Program-made: the position numbers and the translations under genes
Shown here: in pieces, positions 8,396 through 16,721 of the stretch
How the letters are laid out: every line of letters begins with the position of its first letter
Numbering within the stretch: position 1 is the stretch's first letter
The notes under the pieces: generated by a model
What the model was told of the DNA's origin: nothing
Seen by the model: only the letters and a program-made list of their open reading frames with translations
Databases searched by the model: none
NCBI RefSeq assembly: GCF_000007825.1
Contig: NC_004722.1
Location: forward strand, 4,690,501 to 4,754,500
Length of the DNA: 64,000 nucleotides
From: Bacillus cereus ATCC 14579
GTDB lineage: Bacteria; Bacillota; Bacilli; Bacillales; Bacillaceae_G
Direction of reading: 5' to 3'

Positions 8396-9294
8396 GATAT
8401 AGGTTCCCCTGCAATAGAATGAACTTTTACTTTCTCCGATTTCACAAACCATAGACCGACAAAAATGATAATTCCACCGATGATCTGTTGAAACGATACA
8501 TATTCATTTGCCCAGACAGCTGCAAATAAAACAGCTACAAGCGGCGTTATATACATATATACCATCGTATGTGACGCCCCAATTTTTTGAACACCAACAT
8601 ACCACATTACTAAACCGAATACTGTTACAAAGAAAATAGAATATAGTAAAGCAAATAGTGTCATTCCGTGAGTAATGTGAAATGGCATGACAAACACATG
8701 TGGACCACTTAACAATAATAGCGGAATCGCACCCACTAATGCAGACCATGCAGTAACACGTAATGCTGAATATTTTTTAATTAATGGTCCTGCTAAAACA
8801 GGATAAAGCCCCCAGCATATTGATGTAATAAGTCCAATTCCATTGCCATAAAAAGAACTAGTAAGTGAATGTCCTGCTACTAAAACTAAGGCTGCACCAA
8901 CAAAGGCAGTCATAGAACCGATTAACTTTCGAGAAGAAAACTTTTCTTGTTTCAAGAAAATCGCAAATGCAGTTGTAAAAATAGGTGAAATAGAAATGAG
9001 TAAAGAGGCATTTGTAGCGGATGTATATTTGACAGTTTCCATAAATAACGTTTGATACAGTACAATACCTACAACGCTAACGATAATTAATCTAGGTATA
9101 TCCGTTCGCTCCATATAAACCGACTTTTCAATACAAAAGGTAAGGAGTAACAGAAGCGGTGCCGCCGCCATCATACGAAGTGCAGTAAACTCAATTGCTG
9201 TAAATTCTAAAAGTCCATACTTCGCAATTGTATAGTTAATCCCCCAAATAATAACAACACTTAAAATTAATAACTCAATTCCCCATCTTCTCAT
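8389..9294 (-). CDS. EamA/DMT-superfamily transporter
   Basis: 301 residues with ten predicted helices arranged as two EamA repeats; the first begins VVIWGINYTIAKYG and the second ICWGLYPVLAGPL. Members export or import amino acids, purines or other small metabolites across the cytoplasmic membrane; the substrate here is unknown. A GGAGGGG site precedes the ATG. It is monocistronic by context. Length is typical for the family. Confidence 0.85.
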   Translation of the reverse strand: MRRWGIELLILSVVIIWGINYTIAKYGLLEFTAIEFTALRMMAAAPLLLLLTFCIEKSVYMERTDIPRLIIVSVVGIVLYQTLFMETVKYTSATNASLLISISPIFTTAFAIFLKQEKFSSRKLIGSMTAFVGAALVLVAGHSLTSSFYGNGIGLITSICWGLYPVLAGPLIKKYSALRVTAWSALVGAIPLLLLSGPHVFVMPFHITHGMTLFALLYSIFFVTVFGLVMWYVGVQKIGASHTMVYMYITPLVAVLFAAVWANEYVSFQQIIGGIIIFVGLWFVKSEKVKVHSIAGEPISK

Positions 9295-9419
9295 GCGTAT
9301 CCCCTCCGCAAAGAAGATTATACAGAAAATTCAATCACATGTACATTTCATCATGTGAAAAAATCTTTTTATTATATGAAACGTTTTGGTAAATGAAATT
9401 ATATCGGCGCAACTCCATT

Positions 9420-9455
9420 TATATCAGCGATTTTTTCAATATATCGACTTATCGA
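9420..9455 (-). repeat. Dispersed ~38-bp repeat, copy 1
   Basis: On the minus strand, GTCGATATATTGAAAAAATC followed by GCTGATATA. It aligns with copies at 24800-24836 and 34968-35005. It lies in the gap between the EamA and YqkB-like genes. Confidence 0.55.
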
Positions 9456-9474
9456 GAATAATAGCGACTTATAA

Positions 9475-9512
9475 AATAAAAAAAGTGAATCCAAAATACA
9501 TTTTGGACTCAC
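9475..9512 (-). terminator. Terminator of the YqkB-like gene
   Basis: Stem GTGA-A-TCCAAAAT / ATTTTGGA-C-TCAC with an A-tract to its left (U-run in the minus transcript). Confidence 0.8.
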
Positions 9513-9517
9513 CTTTA

Positions 9518-9841
9518 CTATACTCGAACGTGTAATTTCATATTTGGATTATAAAACTGGCTTGGGCTCTTCAACTGAAAAGTTCCTCCACCTTCATGCC
9601 AATCAACCGTTAACTTATCGTCCATAAATACAAGCTTTGTACGATCAGCGATAAAATTCATTGTGCTTGATTCAATATCCACATCGCGCTCATCTTTCTC
9701 TGCTACAGCTACTAAATCGATGATTCCGCTCATAACACAACCGCAACCTTCATTATCATAAAATAACTTTATATATTTCGCTTCACTTGGAATCGTATCC
9801 ATAATCTTTTTATATGCTGCTTCTGTTACAGTAACGTACAT
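9518..9841 (-). CDS. YqkB-like iron-sulfur biosynthesis family protein
   Basis: 107 residues, HesB/IscA-like (Fe-S_biosyn) fold: MYVTVTEAAYKKI at the N-terminus and LFYDNEGCGCVMSG near residue 30. True A-type carriers keep three Cys; here only the CGC pair near residues 33-35 is visible and the C-terminal CxC is missing, as in the YqkB subgroup. It may bind iron or clusters in a non-canonical way. It is a single gene with its own terminator. Confidence 0.75.
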   Translation of the reverse strand: MYVTVTEAAYKKIMDTIPSEAKYIKLFYDNEGCGCVMSGIIDLVAVAEKDERDVDIESSTMNFIADRTKLVFMDDKLTVDWHEGGGTFQLKSPSQFYNPNMKLHVRV

Positions 9842-9979
9842 ATGTTAATCTTCATCCTCTCTTCTCTTATCATTAATATATTGTATCACCATTTTTCTTA
9901 AAAGTTATATACAGAAAATTAAGACTAATATACAATGTATGTGATAAAGTTTCAGCAATCGAGCTTTTATGAGTAGTTC

Positions 9980-10183
9980 ATGCAGGAGAAAGGATGTTTA
10001 CTATCTGTGTTCAAACTACAACGATATCCCATGTTATTAGGTGTATTTAGTAGTTTCTTCATTTCTAGCGGAATGCTATTACAGCATGTACTTCCCTATT
10101 CTCCTTCTATTAGCTGGATTCTAGGTTTTATTTGTTTCCTATCCGCTTCTTATTTTGCTACGAAGAATACAAACAACTCATAA
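9980..10183 (+). CDS. Small two-helix membrane protein, start uncertain
   Basis: Up to 67 residues, with helices at about 19-37 and 42-60 and a polar NTNNS end. The ATG at 9980 has no good site of its own, while AGGAGAAAGGA lies just after it. The GTG at 10007 (VFKLQRYPM) is therefore a real alternative start, giving 58 residues. No family is recognised. It ends 32 bp before the Nif3-like gene and is probably cotranscribed with it. Confidence 0.55.
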   Translation: MQEKGCLLSVFKLQRYPMLLGVFSSFFISSGMLLQHVLPYSPSISWILGFICFLSASYFATKNTNNS

Positions 10184-10215
10184 AGCAAGAATCATCTTAA
10201 GGAGGATTATCAAAC

Positions 10216-11136
10216 ATGCCAGCCTTAAAAAAAATAGAGCAATCACTCGATCACTTATTCCAAATTGAAAAATACGGAAAAGATAGTGCCTTTAGTCGAT
10301 TTATCCCAGCCGTATATGATCCTATCAAATTTCCTTGGCAACAATTTTTCGAAGCAAATTTTGTAGATTTATTTAACGGCCTTATGATGCACGGATCTGA
10401 AAATGTAAACAAAGTATTTTTAGCTGTATTCCCTACAGATGACGTTCTTGAAACATTCATTTCACAATCCACACCCGGTGATTTACTCTTTATGCATCAT
10501 CCCCTTGTAATGGAGTGCGGTGATCCGCTTGGAAGATCAGGCCGCGGTTTCTTACCAATTCCTGAAAAATATTTGCAAGGAATAAAAGAAAAACAACTTT
10601 CTATATATACATGTCACGTACCAATGGATTTTCATCAAACACATGGAACGAGTATTTCAATTGCAAAAGCATTAAACGCTACTGTAGTGGACGACTTTGC
10701 ATATGGAGGTCCAGAACAAGAACCAGTTGGCCTTATTTGTGAAATAGATGAAACATCAACAGAAGCACTCCAAAAACATCTAAAACAACTCTTCCAGATT
10801 CCTTACACAGACTTCGAAGGTAAACGACATGATTCCATCAAAAAAATCGCAATTATCGCTGGATGTGGCGATGTCGTATCTTTAATGAAGGAAGCAGAAG
10901 AAAAAGGTGCTGAAGCATATATTACAGGAGAAATCCATTGCCATATCGATAATGATTACGGCAGACATAAATACTCGCTCATTATGGATTATGTAAAAGA
11001 AACGAATATGTCTCTAATTGGTGTGTCACACTCTGCCTCTGAATATTTAGTGAAAGAGACATTGATGTATGATTGGTTTAAAGAGAATTTTGATGTGGAT
11101 GTTATTTTACTTCCTCAGGAAAAATGGTGGCTCTAA
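10216..11136 (+). CDS. Nif3-like dinuclear metal centre protein
   Basis: 306 residues of the NIF3/YbgI/DUF34 family, which forms hexameric rings with a dinuclear metal site. Visible ligand motifs: FMHHPLV near residue 90, THGTS near residue 142, and the C-terminal SHSASEYLV near residue 274. The family is linked to GTP cyclohydrolase-like or metal-insertion functions, but its biochemical role is unsettled. AAGGAGG precedes the ATG. Its sequence is divergent from the canonical YqfO type, so it is a paralogue. Confidence 0.82.
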   Translation: MPALKKIEQSLDHLFQIEKYGKDSAFSRFIPAVYDPIKFPWQQFFEANFVDLFNGLMMHGSENVNKVFLAVFPTDDVLETFISQSTPGDLLFMHHPLVMECGDPLGRSGRGFLPIPEKYLQGIKEKQLSIYTCHVPMDFHQTHGTSISIAKALNATVVDDFAYGGPEQEPVGLICEIDETSTEALQKHLKQLFQIPYTDFEGKRHDSIKKIAIIAGCGDVVSLMKEAEEKGAEAYITGEIHCHIDNDYGRHKYSLIMDYVKETNMSLIGVSHSASEYLVKETLMYDWFKENFDVDVILLPQEKWWL

Positions 11137-11194
11137 CACTACTTAATTCTCCTCCCGCTATCTTTTGAAATCTAGACACAAAAGACGATCTGCC

Positions 11195-11221
11195 ACACAA
11201 AATTATAGAATTCATAATATA
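11195..11221 (+). promoter_or_regulatory. Possible SigK-type promoter for the collagen-like gene
   Basis: AC at 11195-11196, a 16-bp spacer, then CATAATATA (11213-11221), fits the SigK pattern AC-N16-CATANNNTA. Mother-cell late sigma control is usual for exosporium genes. The short consensus makes this only suggestive. Confidence 0.4.
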
Positions 11222-11278
11222 TATATATTAGTTCTATTTTAAAAACTAGATTTTGAAAATATAGAAAGGAGAACATAT

Positions 11279-12340
11279 ATGTACCCACGTAATTTTTTTA
11301 GTTGCGATGGTAGACGCAACAGCGGCTCTAACGGAAATACTGGACCCACGGGGAACACCGGACCTACGGGGAACACTGGACCCACGGGGAACACTGGACC
11401 CACGGGGAACACCGGACCCACGGGGAACACTGGACCCACGGGGAACACCGGACCCACGGGGAACACCGGACCTACGGGGAACACCGGACCTACGGGGAAC
11501 ACCGGACCCACGGGGAACACTGGACCCACGGGGAACACCGGACCTACGGGTAATGCTGGACCCACGGGGAACACCGGACCTACGGGTAATGCTGGACCTT
11601 CCGGAGCTGGTTTCCAAAGTACTACCACCTTTAGTCTAGCAGCGGCTCCCAACTATAAAAAAGGACAAGTTGTCACTTATACGGGCAGTGGCTATGTTGT
11701 AAAAAAAGATGCACCTCAAGGGTTTCCTAATATATCTCCAGATTATATCGTATTAGTAGAAAGTGGACCTACCGGTAGTACCGGGCCTACCGGCATCACT
11801 GGGCCTACGGGGAACACTGGACCTACGGGCATTACTGGACTTACGGGATCTGCCGATAGTGCTTCAGCAAAAAGTATTGTTTTTCAAGGAACAAATGCTG
11901 GTTTTCAACGTATAGCGGGTTCTCCTGGAATTGACTCCAATGTTATTCCATATGTCACTGCTGGAGCCGGTAGTATTGTCGGCTTTTCTGCGTCTATAAA
12001 TATAAATAATTTACCTGCTGCTATTTATACGATTAATATTTGCAGAAATGTCCCAACAAACCTCACAACCCCTTCTTCTAGCTACATCCTATCTACTATT
12101 ACCTTAACTACTACTGACAAAATTACCGGAACTATGGTATTTTCCATTAAACCAACGGATAGCGGAGCAGGACAAATTCAAGTATTTAATCCTACCCCGG
12201 CAGTAGGTCCCGCTACTGTAACTTGGACTAGTATTACAACTGGAAACCCAGTTGCAAGAGGAGATGCTATATCCCTTTATATTACCCCTGGAATTACTGC
12301 AAGTGCTGTATATTCTATTTTTCTAATTACCGATATATAG
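11279..12340 (+). CDS. BclA-type collagen-like exosporium protein
   Basis: 353 residues. After a short head (MYPRNFFSCDGRR) come fifteen Gly-X-Y hexapeptides, mostly GNTGPT (residues 19-108), a ~50-residue linker with YKKGQVVTYTGSGYVV, a second short collagen block (GPTGSTGPTGITGPT, about residues 164-190), and a ~155-residue beta-rich C-terminal domain like the trimeric BclA/BclB heads. Such proteins trimerise and decorate the spore surface, usually glycosylated on Thr of GPT. The canonical exosporium leader motif is absent, so anchoring may differ. An AAAGGAG site precedes the ATG. Confidence 0.88.
   Translation: MYPRNFFSCDGRRNSGSNGNTGPTGNTGPTGNTGPTGNTGPTGNTGPTGNTGPTGNTGPTGNTGPTGNTGPTGNTGPTGNTGPTGNTGPTGNAGPTGNTGPTGNAGPSGAGFQSTTTFSLAAAPNYKKGQVVTYTGSGYVVKKDAPQGFPNISPDYIVLVESGPTGSTGPTGITGPTGNTGPTGITGLTGSADSASAKSIVFQGTNAGFQRIAGSPGIDSNVIPYVTAGAGSIVGFSASININNLPAAIYTINICRNVPTNLTTPSSSYILSTITLTTTDKITGTMVFSIKPTDSGAGQIQVFNPTPAVGPATVTWTSITTGNPVARGDAISLYITPGITASAVYSIFLITDI
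11333..11602 (+). repeat. 18-bp tandem repeat (15 units) coding GNTGPT
   Basis: Fifteen in-phase 18-bp units, twelve coding GNTGPT, then GNAGPT, GNTGPT and GNAGPS. Units are nearly identical at DNA level (silent ACC/ACT and CCC/CCT changes only), which indicates recent expansion and likely length polymorphism between strains. Confidence 0.95.
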
Positions 12341-12352
12341 CAATTCATTTCA

Positions 12353-12377
12353 TAAAAAAAGACCCGAAATTCGGGTC
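12353..12377 (-). terminator. Terminator facing the minus strand
   Basis: Palindrome GACCCGAAATTCGGGTC with seven A on its left, i.e. a U-run for leftward transcripts such as the kinase pair. Confidence 0.7.
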
Positions 12378-12533
12378 AACAAATAGAAATATAAATGAAC
12401 TACAACAAATAACAGACAAAGCCATTATATATTTTTCATAGTAAAACATCCATTATTTTCTTTTTACACTATCAATATATTATTTTTCGTTATCGTCCTC
12501 TTTTTTAGAACGTCTACCTAAGAAGAACACAAG

Positions 12534-12563
12534 AACATCACTTCCAAATAAGTGATGTTTTTT
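12534..12563 (+). terminator. Terminator facing the plus strand
   Basis: Stem AACATCACTT / AAGTGATGTT followed by a T-run. It would stop rightward transcription from the collagen-like gene before the convergent kinase gene. Confidence 0.75.
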
Positions 12564-12567
12564 GTAG

Positions 12568-13788
12568 TTAATGCAGTGGTAACATAACTTCAACCGTCGT
12601 TCCAACCCCAACTTCACTTTCAAAACTTATTTTACCGTTGTGGTCTTTAATAATTTTTTCTGTAACTACTAAACCTAGACCAGTTCCTGTTTCTTTCGTT
12701 GTATAAAAGGCTTCATTTAACTTTGGAATTTTATCTTTCGGAATGCCGCATCCCTCATCTTTCACTTGAACGATGATTCCATCTTTTACAGTAACTTTAA
12801 TCGTAATTGTTCCGCCAACTGACATTGCTTCAATTGCATTTTTGATTAAATTAAAAAAGACCTGTTTTAATCGTTTTTCATCACATGTAATTGATGGTAA
12901 GTCTTTACTGTAAATACCTTGTATGTAAACTCCTTGTTTTAAAGCTGGCTTTTCCATAACTCGAATAACATAAGAAATAATTTCTTGTATGTTATGAGTT
13001 TCTGATTCTAGTGATTTAGATTTCTCAAATCCACTAAGTTCTGTAGCAATTATATGAATCCGATCTACTTCTTGTTTCATAATATCACTATAAATTTTAT
13101 CCTCTGGATGCTTGTCTGCTTGTTTATTCACAAGTTTTTTTAAGTTTGCTAAAGGTCTTCTAATCTTATAACCAATAACCGTTGCCATCTTTCCAACAGC
13201 TGCTAGTTTTTCTGTCTGTTTTATTTCTTTGTCCATCATCTCAAGCGTACGAACGTAAGACTGAACCCTTAAAAATATAATCCAACATATGATAGTAAAT
13301 ACGCTATATAATGCCATTGGGATTAAAACGAGAGAAGATTGAATAATGATTCCTGTAAGAGCATACTTTCCGATAAGTATCGCTGGAACTAACCAGAAAT
13401 ATCTTTTATTCACAAAGATTGGTGCAAACAAAATAAAAAATCCTTCTACTATATTTCCACCGTCAAATTCTGCATCGCTACCATAATAAATCATAATGTT
13501 ATGGATACAATCTAATACATTATAGCCAATTAGAATAATATACTTTACCGCAAAAGCATTCTTCCATTTCATAAAGTATATTCCAATGCAAAACAATACC
13601 ACCATCAAAAAGTAAAGCCATAAACCTAAACCATCTTCAAACTCTCCTACACCTTCTTGCTCTCCACCGATTAACGGTACGATAAATTCATAGGCAAGAT
13701 CATATACGAAAAATATAATAAAAAATAAACTTAAAAATGCTTTCAGCGCCTTTATTTCTTCATTTTTAAATATATAGCCTTTATTCAT
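12568..13788 (-). CDS. Sensor-kinase homologue lacking the phospho-acceptor His
   Basis: 406 residues: about six N-terminal membrane helices (to residue ~190), then a degenerate dimerisation helix and an HATPase domain. The H-box reads GYKIRRPLANLKK where its neighbour has GHEIKNPLASLKG, so Tyr207 replaces the phosphorylated His and two Asn/Lys become Arg. The ATP-binding boxes are intact: N-box NLIKNAIEAM, G1 DEGCGIP, G2 GTGLGLVV. It starts within the stop of the intact kinase (4-bp overlap). It could phosphorylate a partner in trans, inhibit it, or bind ATP only. Confidence 0.88.
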   Translation of the reverse strand: MNKGYIFKNEEIKALKAFLSLFFIIFFVYDLAYEFIVPLIGGEQEGVGEFEDGLGLWLYFLMVVLFCIGIYFMKWKNAFAVKYIILIGYNVLDCIHNIMIYYGSDAEFDGGNIVEGFFILFAPIFVNKRYFWLVPAILIGKYALTGIIIQSSLVLIPMALYSVFTIICWIIFLRVQSYVRTLEMMDKEIKQTEKLAAVGKMATVIGYKIRRPLANLKKLVNKQADKHPEDKIYSDIMKQEVDRIHIIATELSGFEKSKSLESETHNIQEIISYVIRVMEKPALKQGVYIQGIYSKDLPSITCDEKRLKQVFFNLIKNAIEAMSVGGTITIKVTVKDGIIVQVKDEGCGIPKDKIPKLNEAFYTTKETGTGLGLVVTEKIIKDHNGKISFESEVGVGTTVEVMLPLH

Positions 13789-15038
13789 ATGGTAACTCCT
13801 AGCTTTTCTTCCACTTGGATTTCAGTATTTCCACACTTCCTTGGGAGAATGATGTCTATTCTCGTTCCAGTATCTTTTTCACTTGAAATATGCAACTCAC
13901 CAAGGTGCTCGGCGACAATTCGATTCGCTACCGTCAGTCCCAGACCAATTTTATCTTGTTTCGTTGTATAAAAGGCCTCTGTAACACGGGGTAAGTTTTC
14001 TTGCTTAATACCATGACCATTATCGATCACACTGATCATTACATATTCTTTCCCTTTATTTTCTAATTGTAAATGTAATATACCACCTTGTCCCATTGCC
14101 TCTAAAGCATTTTTTATCGTATATAAAAAGACTCCTCTTATTTTTCGTTCATCACATTCAACTTCTATTGTTTTTTCTTCCACATTAGAAATAAACTGAA
14201 TGTTTAATTCATCTATTTTTTCACGAAGACTTGTTATTACTTGTAATACAATTTTTCCTACATCATGTTTCTTATAAATAGAAGGTTTGCATGTAGCAAC
14301 TTCCATTAACTCACTTATCATATTATTCATATTTTCTATTTCAAAAATCATACGTTTATAAATAGGATCCTCTTCATGCTTCTCTCGTTGTAATTGCGTA
14401 AATCCTTTTAATGAAGCAAGTGGATTTTTAATTTCATGTCCAACCGTCGCTGCCATTTTTCCGATTACTGCTAATTTCTGTGATTCACTAGCAATCGCAA
14501 TACTTTCCTTTACAGCTGAAAGATATTGTAAAAATCGGTTTAAAATGATATACGCAGCTATTAACATAAGTGTATACATAATAAGGAACATAAATGCTTT
14601 TACTTCCTCTAATACAAATAAATAAATTAAATATTTTCCTACAATAGAGGAAAGTAAAAACACATAGAATTTTTTATTTAAAAATATAGGTACAAAGAAA
14701 ATGAGAATAATTTCTATTATATTTGTCGCATCAAACGCCGCCTTATTATAAAAAACATACGAAAATATATTAGCGAGTTCTATCCCTATGTATGCAAATA
14801 TCCATGCATATTTAACAAGGTTTGCCTTCTCTTTTTTCATTAAATATATATTCACGCACAGTATTGCTACTCCGCAAATAACTTGCCATATTATGTTGTA
14901 TCCCTTATCCATTATTGATTTATCTTCTAATACGATTGCATAGAAAATTTGATATACAATAACAATGACATATAACACCCATAAAAGGATTTTTGCATTT
15001 CTTTCTTCTTCTTTATATGATAGAAAACTTTCTTTCAC
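13785..15038 (-). CDS. Membrane sensor histidine kinase (sporulation-kinase type)
   Basis: 417 residues: five to six N-terminal helices without an extracellular domain, then HisKA (VGHEIKNPLASLKGF, His201) and HATPase_c with N-box TIKNALEAM, G1 DNGHGIK and G2 GLGLTVANRI. This is the architecture of kinases feeding the Spo0F-Spo0A phosphorelay in the B. cereus group. I recall an orphan sporulation kinase at this genome position in B. anthracis, but cannot verify it. The start is GTG at 15038 behind AAGGGG. No response regulator lies nearby, consistent with phosphorelay input. Confidence 0.87.
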   Translation of the reverse strand: MKESFLSYKEEERNAKILLWVLYVIVIVYQIFYAIVLEDKSIMDKGYNIIWQVICGVAILCVNIYLMKKEKANLVKYAWIFAYIGIELANIFSYVFYNKAAFDATNIIEIILIFFVPIFLNKKFYVFLLSSIVGKYLIYLFVLEEVKAFMFLIMYTLMLIAAYIILNRFLQYLSAVKESIAIASESQKLAVIGKMAATVGHEIKNPLASLKGFTQLQREKHEEDPIYKRMIFEIENMNNMISELMEVATCKPSIYKKHDVGKIVLQVITSLREKIDELNIQFISNVEEKTIEVECDERKIRGVFLYTIKNALEAMGQGGILHLQLENKGKEYVMISVIDNGHGIKQENLPRVTEAFYTTKQDKIGLGLTVANRIVAEHLGELHISSEKDTGTRIDIILPRKCGNTEIQVEEKLGVTI

Positions 15039-15220
15039 TTCAACACCCCTTCAAAATAATATCTCGAAGAATACCATTTATTATAATAAATGATTTTCAT
15101 AGACAAACAAAGATAAATCGAACATTTGAGGAAAATCATGCCAACTATGCAATATCTTCATGCTATATACAAGCATAAAAAACATAAACAATAATACGTA
15201 TATTATCGGAGGTGTTTTTT

Positions 15221-15686
15221 ATGGATGGCAAAAAAAATAAAAAGACCGAACAACTCCAATCTTTCATGCGTGAAAATGAAGGAAAGGAGATGACAACAAA
15301 TACAGGTATTAAAATTTCAAACGATGAAAACTCTTTAACTGCCAGTGATCGTTTCAGAACGATTAGACATAGTGCAGGGAACGTCAAATGGACAGTGGGA
15401 AGTAAATGATACTTTCTTAACAGGCTCACCACTCTTTTATGATGGATTACTTCTTATCGGCGGAAAGATGGATGATCATTTTCTTAACAACGCAAGTTCA
15501 TTTGTCGTAGAATCATATAATCACTTTAAGCCGATTGGCTCCTTCCAAAACGGCTCTTCTATTATTCAATCTTTAAATATCGAAGGAAAGCCTGGTGTTT
15601 TAATAGAACAAGACTCTACGCGACTAGCAAATGAATTTATTAAAGCTATGACAAAACAACGCTTTTGGGATCGAGTATATTCATAA
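15221..15686 (+). pseudogene. katE: Remnant of a large-subunit catalase (KatE), core deleted
   Basis: Starts with GGAGG and ATG at 15221. The first ~45 residues (MDGKKNKKTEQLQSF to DENSLTASDR) match the N-terminal arm of large catalases, then the frame breaks. From about 15360, in another frame, come ~105 residues matching the C-terminal flavodoxin-like domain of HPII-type catalases: QWEVNDTFLTGSPLFYDG, ESYNHFKPIGS and a terminal RFWDR. The whole heme core, about 500 or more residues, is missing. The deletion junction falls near 15345-15370. It cannot encode active catalase. Confidence 0.85.
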
Positions 15687-15701
15687 AATAGGGGGACATT
15701 T

Positions 15702-16511
15702 ATGTTTGTTACTGTCGAGAAAGATGTGCATATTTTTGTGCAAGACGTTAACCCTGGTCCAGGTAGTAAGACTGTTTTCTTCGTTCACGGATGGCCTTTA
15801 AATCATCAAATGTACCAATATCAACTCAATGTTTTACCTGAGCATGGCTTTCGCTGTATCGCCATGGATATACGAGGGAATGGGCAATCTGATAAGCCAT
15901 GGACTGGTTACACGTATGATCGATTAGCCGATGATATCGCAATTGTTCTGGAAGCACTTCAAGTAGAGAACGCTACATTAGTCGGTTTCTCAGTTGGTGG
16001 TGCTCTTTCTATTCGCTATATGTCTCGCTATAATGGGCGCCGCATTTCTAAGCTCGCATTAATTGACGCTGTCTCCCCCTCTTTCGTTAAAAATCAAGAG
16101 TCCCCTTACGGTGTACCGAAAGAACAAGCAGATGCTCTCATTAATCAAATGTATGCTAATTTACCAAAATTTTTAAATGATGTATCTTTATCCTTTTTTA
16201 ATAGAAACTTAGGGGCTGCAACCCTTGAATGGTTTTCTTATCTCGGTATGCAGTCCGCTTCTTATGCCCTTATAAAAATTTTACAAGCAGCTGCAAATGA
16301 AGATGTAACGAAAGATTTAAATAAAATTAACGTCCCAACAAAAATCTTCCACGGCGTTCACGACCAACTAATTCCTTACAAAAGTGCTGAGCTTACGCAA
16401 CAACGAATTAAAAATTCTCAGTTACATGCTCTTACAAATAGTGGTCATGGTTCACCAATCGATCAAGCGGATGAATTAAATAAAGAACTGATAAAATTTT
16501 TACATGCATAA
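15702..16511 (+). CDS. Alpha/beta hydrolase
   Basis: 269 residues with the canonical fold: oxyanion HGWPLNH near residue 29, nucleophile elbow GFSVGG (Ser near residue 97), acid Asp in HGVHDQLIP and catalytic His in NSGHGSP near the C-terminus. It belongs to the non-heme haloperoxidase/esterase branch; it is cytosolic and the substrate is unknown. It begins 15 bp after the katE remnant and may have been its operon partner. An AGGGGG site precedes the ATG. Confidence 0.85.
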   Translation: MFVTVEKDVHIFVQDVNPGPGSKTVFFVHGWPLNHQMYQYQLNVLPEHGFRCIAMDIRGNGQSDKPWTGYTYDRLADDIAIVLEALQVENATLVGFSVGGALSIRYMSRYNGRRISKLALIDAVSPSFVKNQESPYGVPKEQADALINQMYANLPKFLNDVSLSFFNRNLGAATLEWFSYLGMQSASYALIKILQAAANEDVTKDLNKINVPTKIFHGVHDQLIPYKSAELTQQRIKNSQLHALTNSGHGSPIDQADELNKELIKFLHA

Positions 16512-16682
16512 CAACTGCAATACAAGAACGAAAGTTAATATAATCGATTTTTCACAAAACATAAAATTCACATATTTCTCACAAATACACAAATAAAACG
16601 ATTACATTTTCATATATACTAAATGTACAGGTAATACTCCCTAAACCCAGCTTGTCTGGTTACCCCGTTAAATACTATGAAA

Positions 16683-16716
16683 AAAGAACTTGTATCGTTA
16701 TACAAGTTCTTTTTGT
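16683..16716. terminator. Bidirectional terminator, hydrolase / LtaS-like gene
   Basis: AAAAGAACTTGTAT / ATACAAGTTCTTTT, 14-bp perfect stem with a CGTT loop, A-rich left and T-rich right. Confidence 0.88.
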
Positions 16717-16721
16717 TTCTT

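Noticed and set aside
11239..11652. Long ORFs in the other plus frame and in two minus frames over the collagen-like repeat
   Set aside because: The 18-bp period keeps every frame open. Their products are pure GPVFPV-, RGTPDP- or GSSVPR-type repeats with no start signal or domain; only the GNTGPT frame continues into folded sequence.
12486..12560. Minus-strand segment reading LVFFLGRRSKKEDDNEK
   Set aside because: It looks like the tail of a membrane protein, but it has no start codon with a site and overlaps a terminator hairpin; too short to support.
16620..16662. Hairpin CCAG/CTGG within GGTAA...TTACC as a riboswitch
   Set aside because: Too short and without a recognisable aptamer core; no gene starts downstream on that strand.
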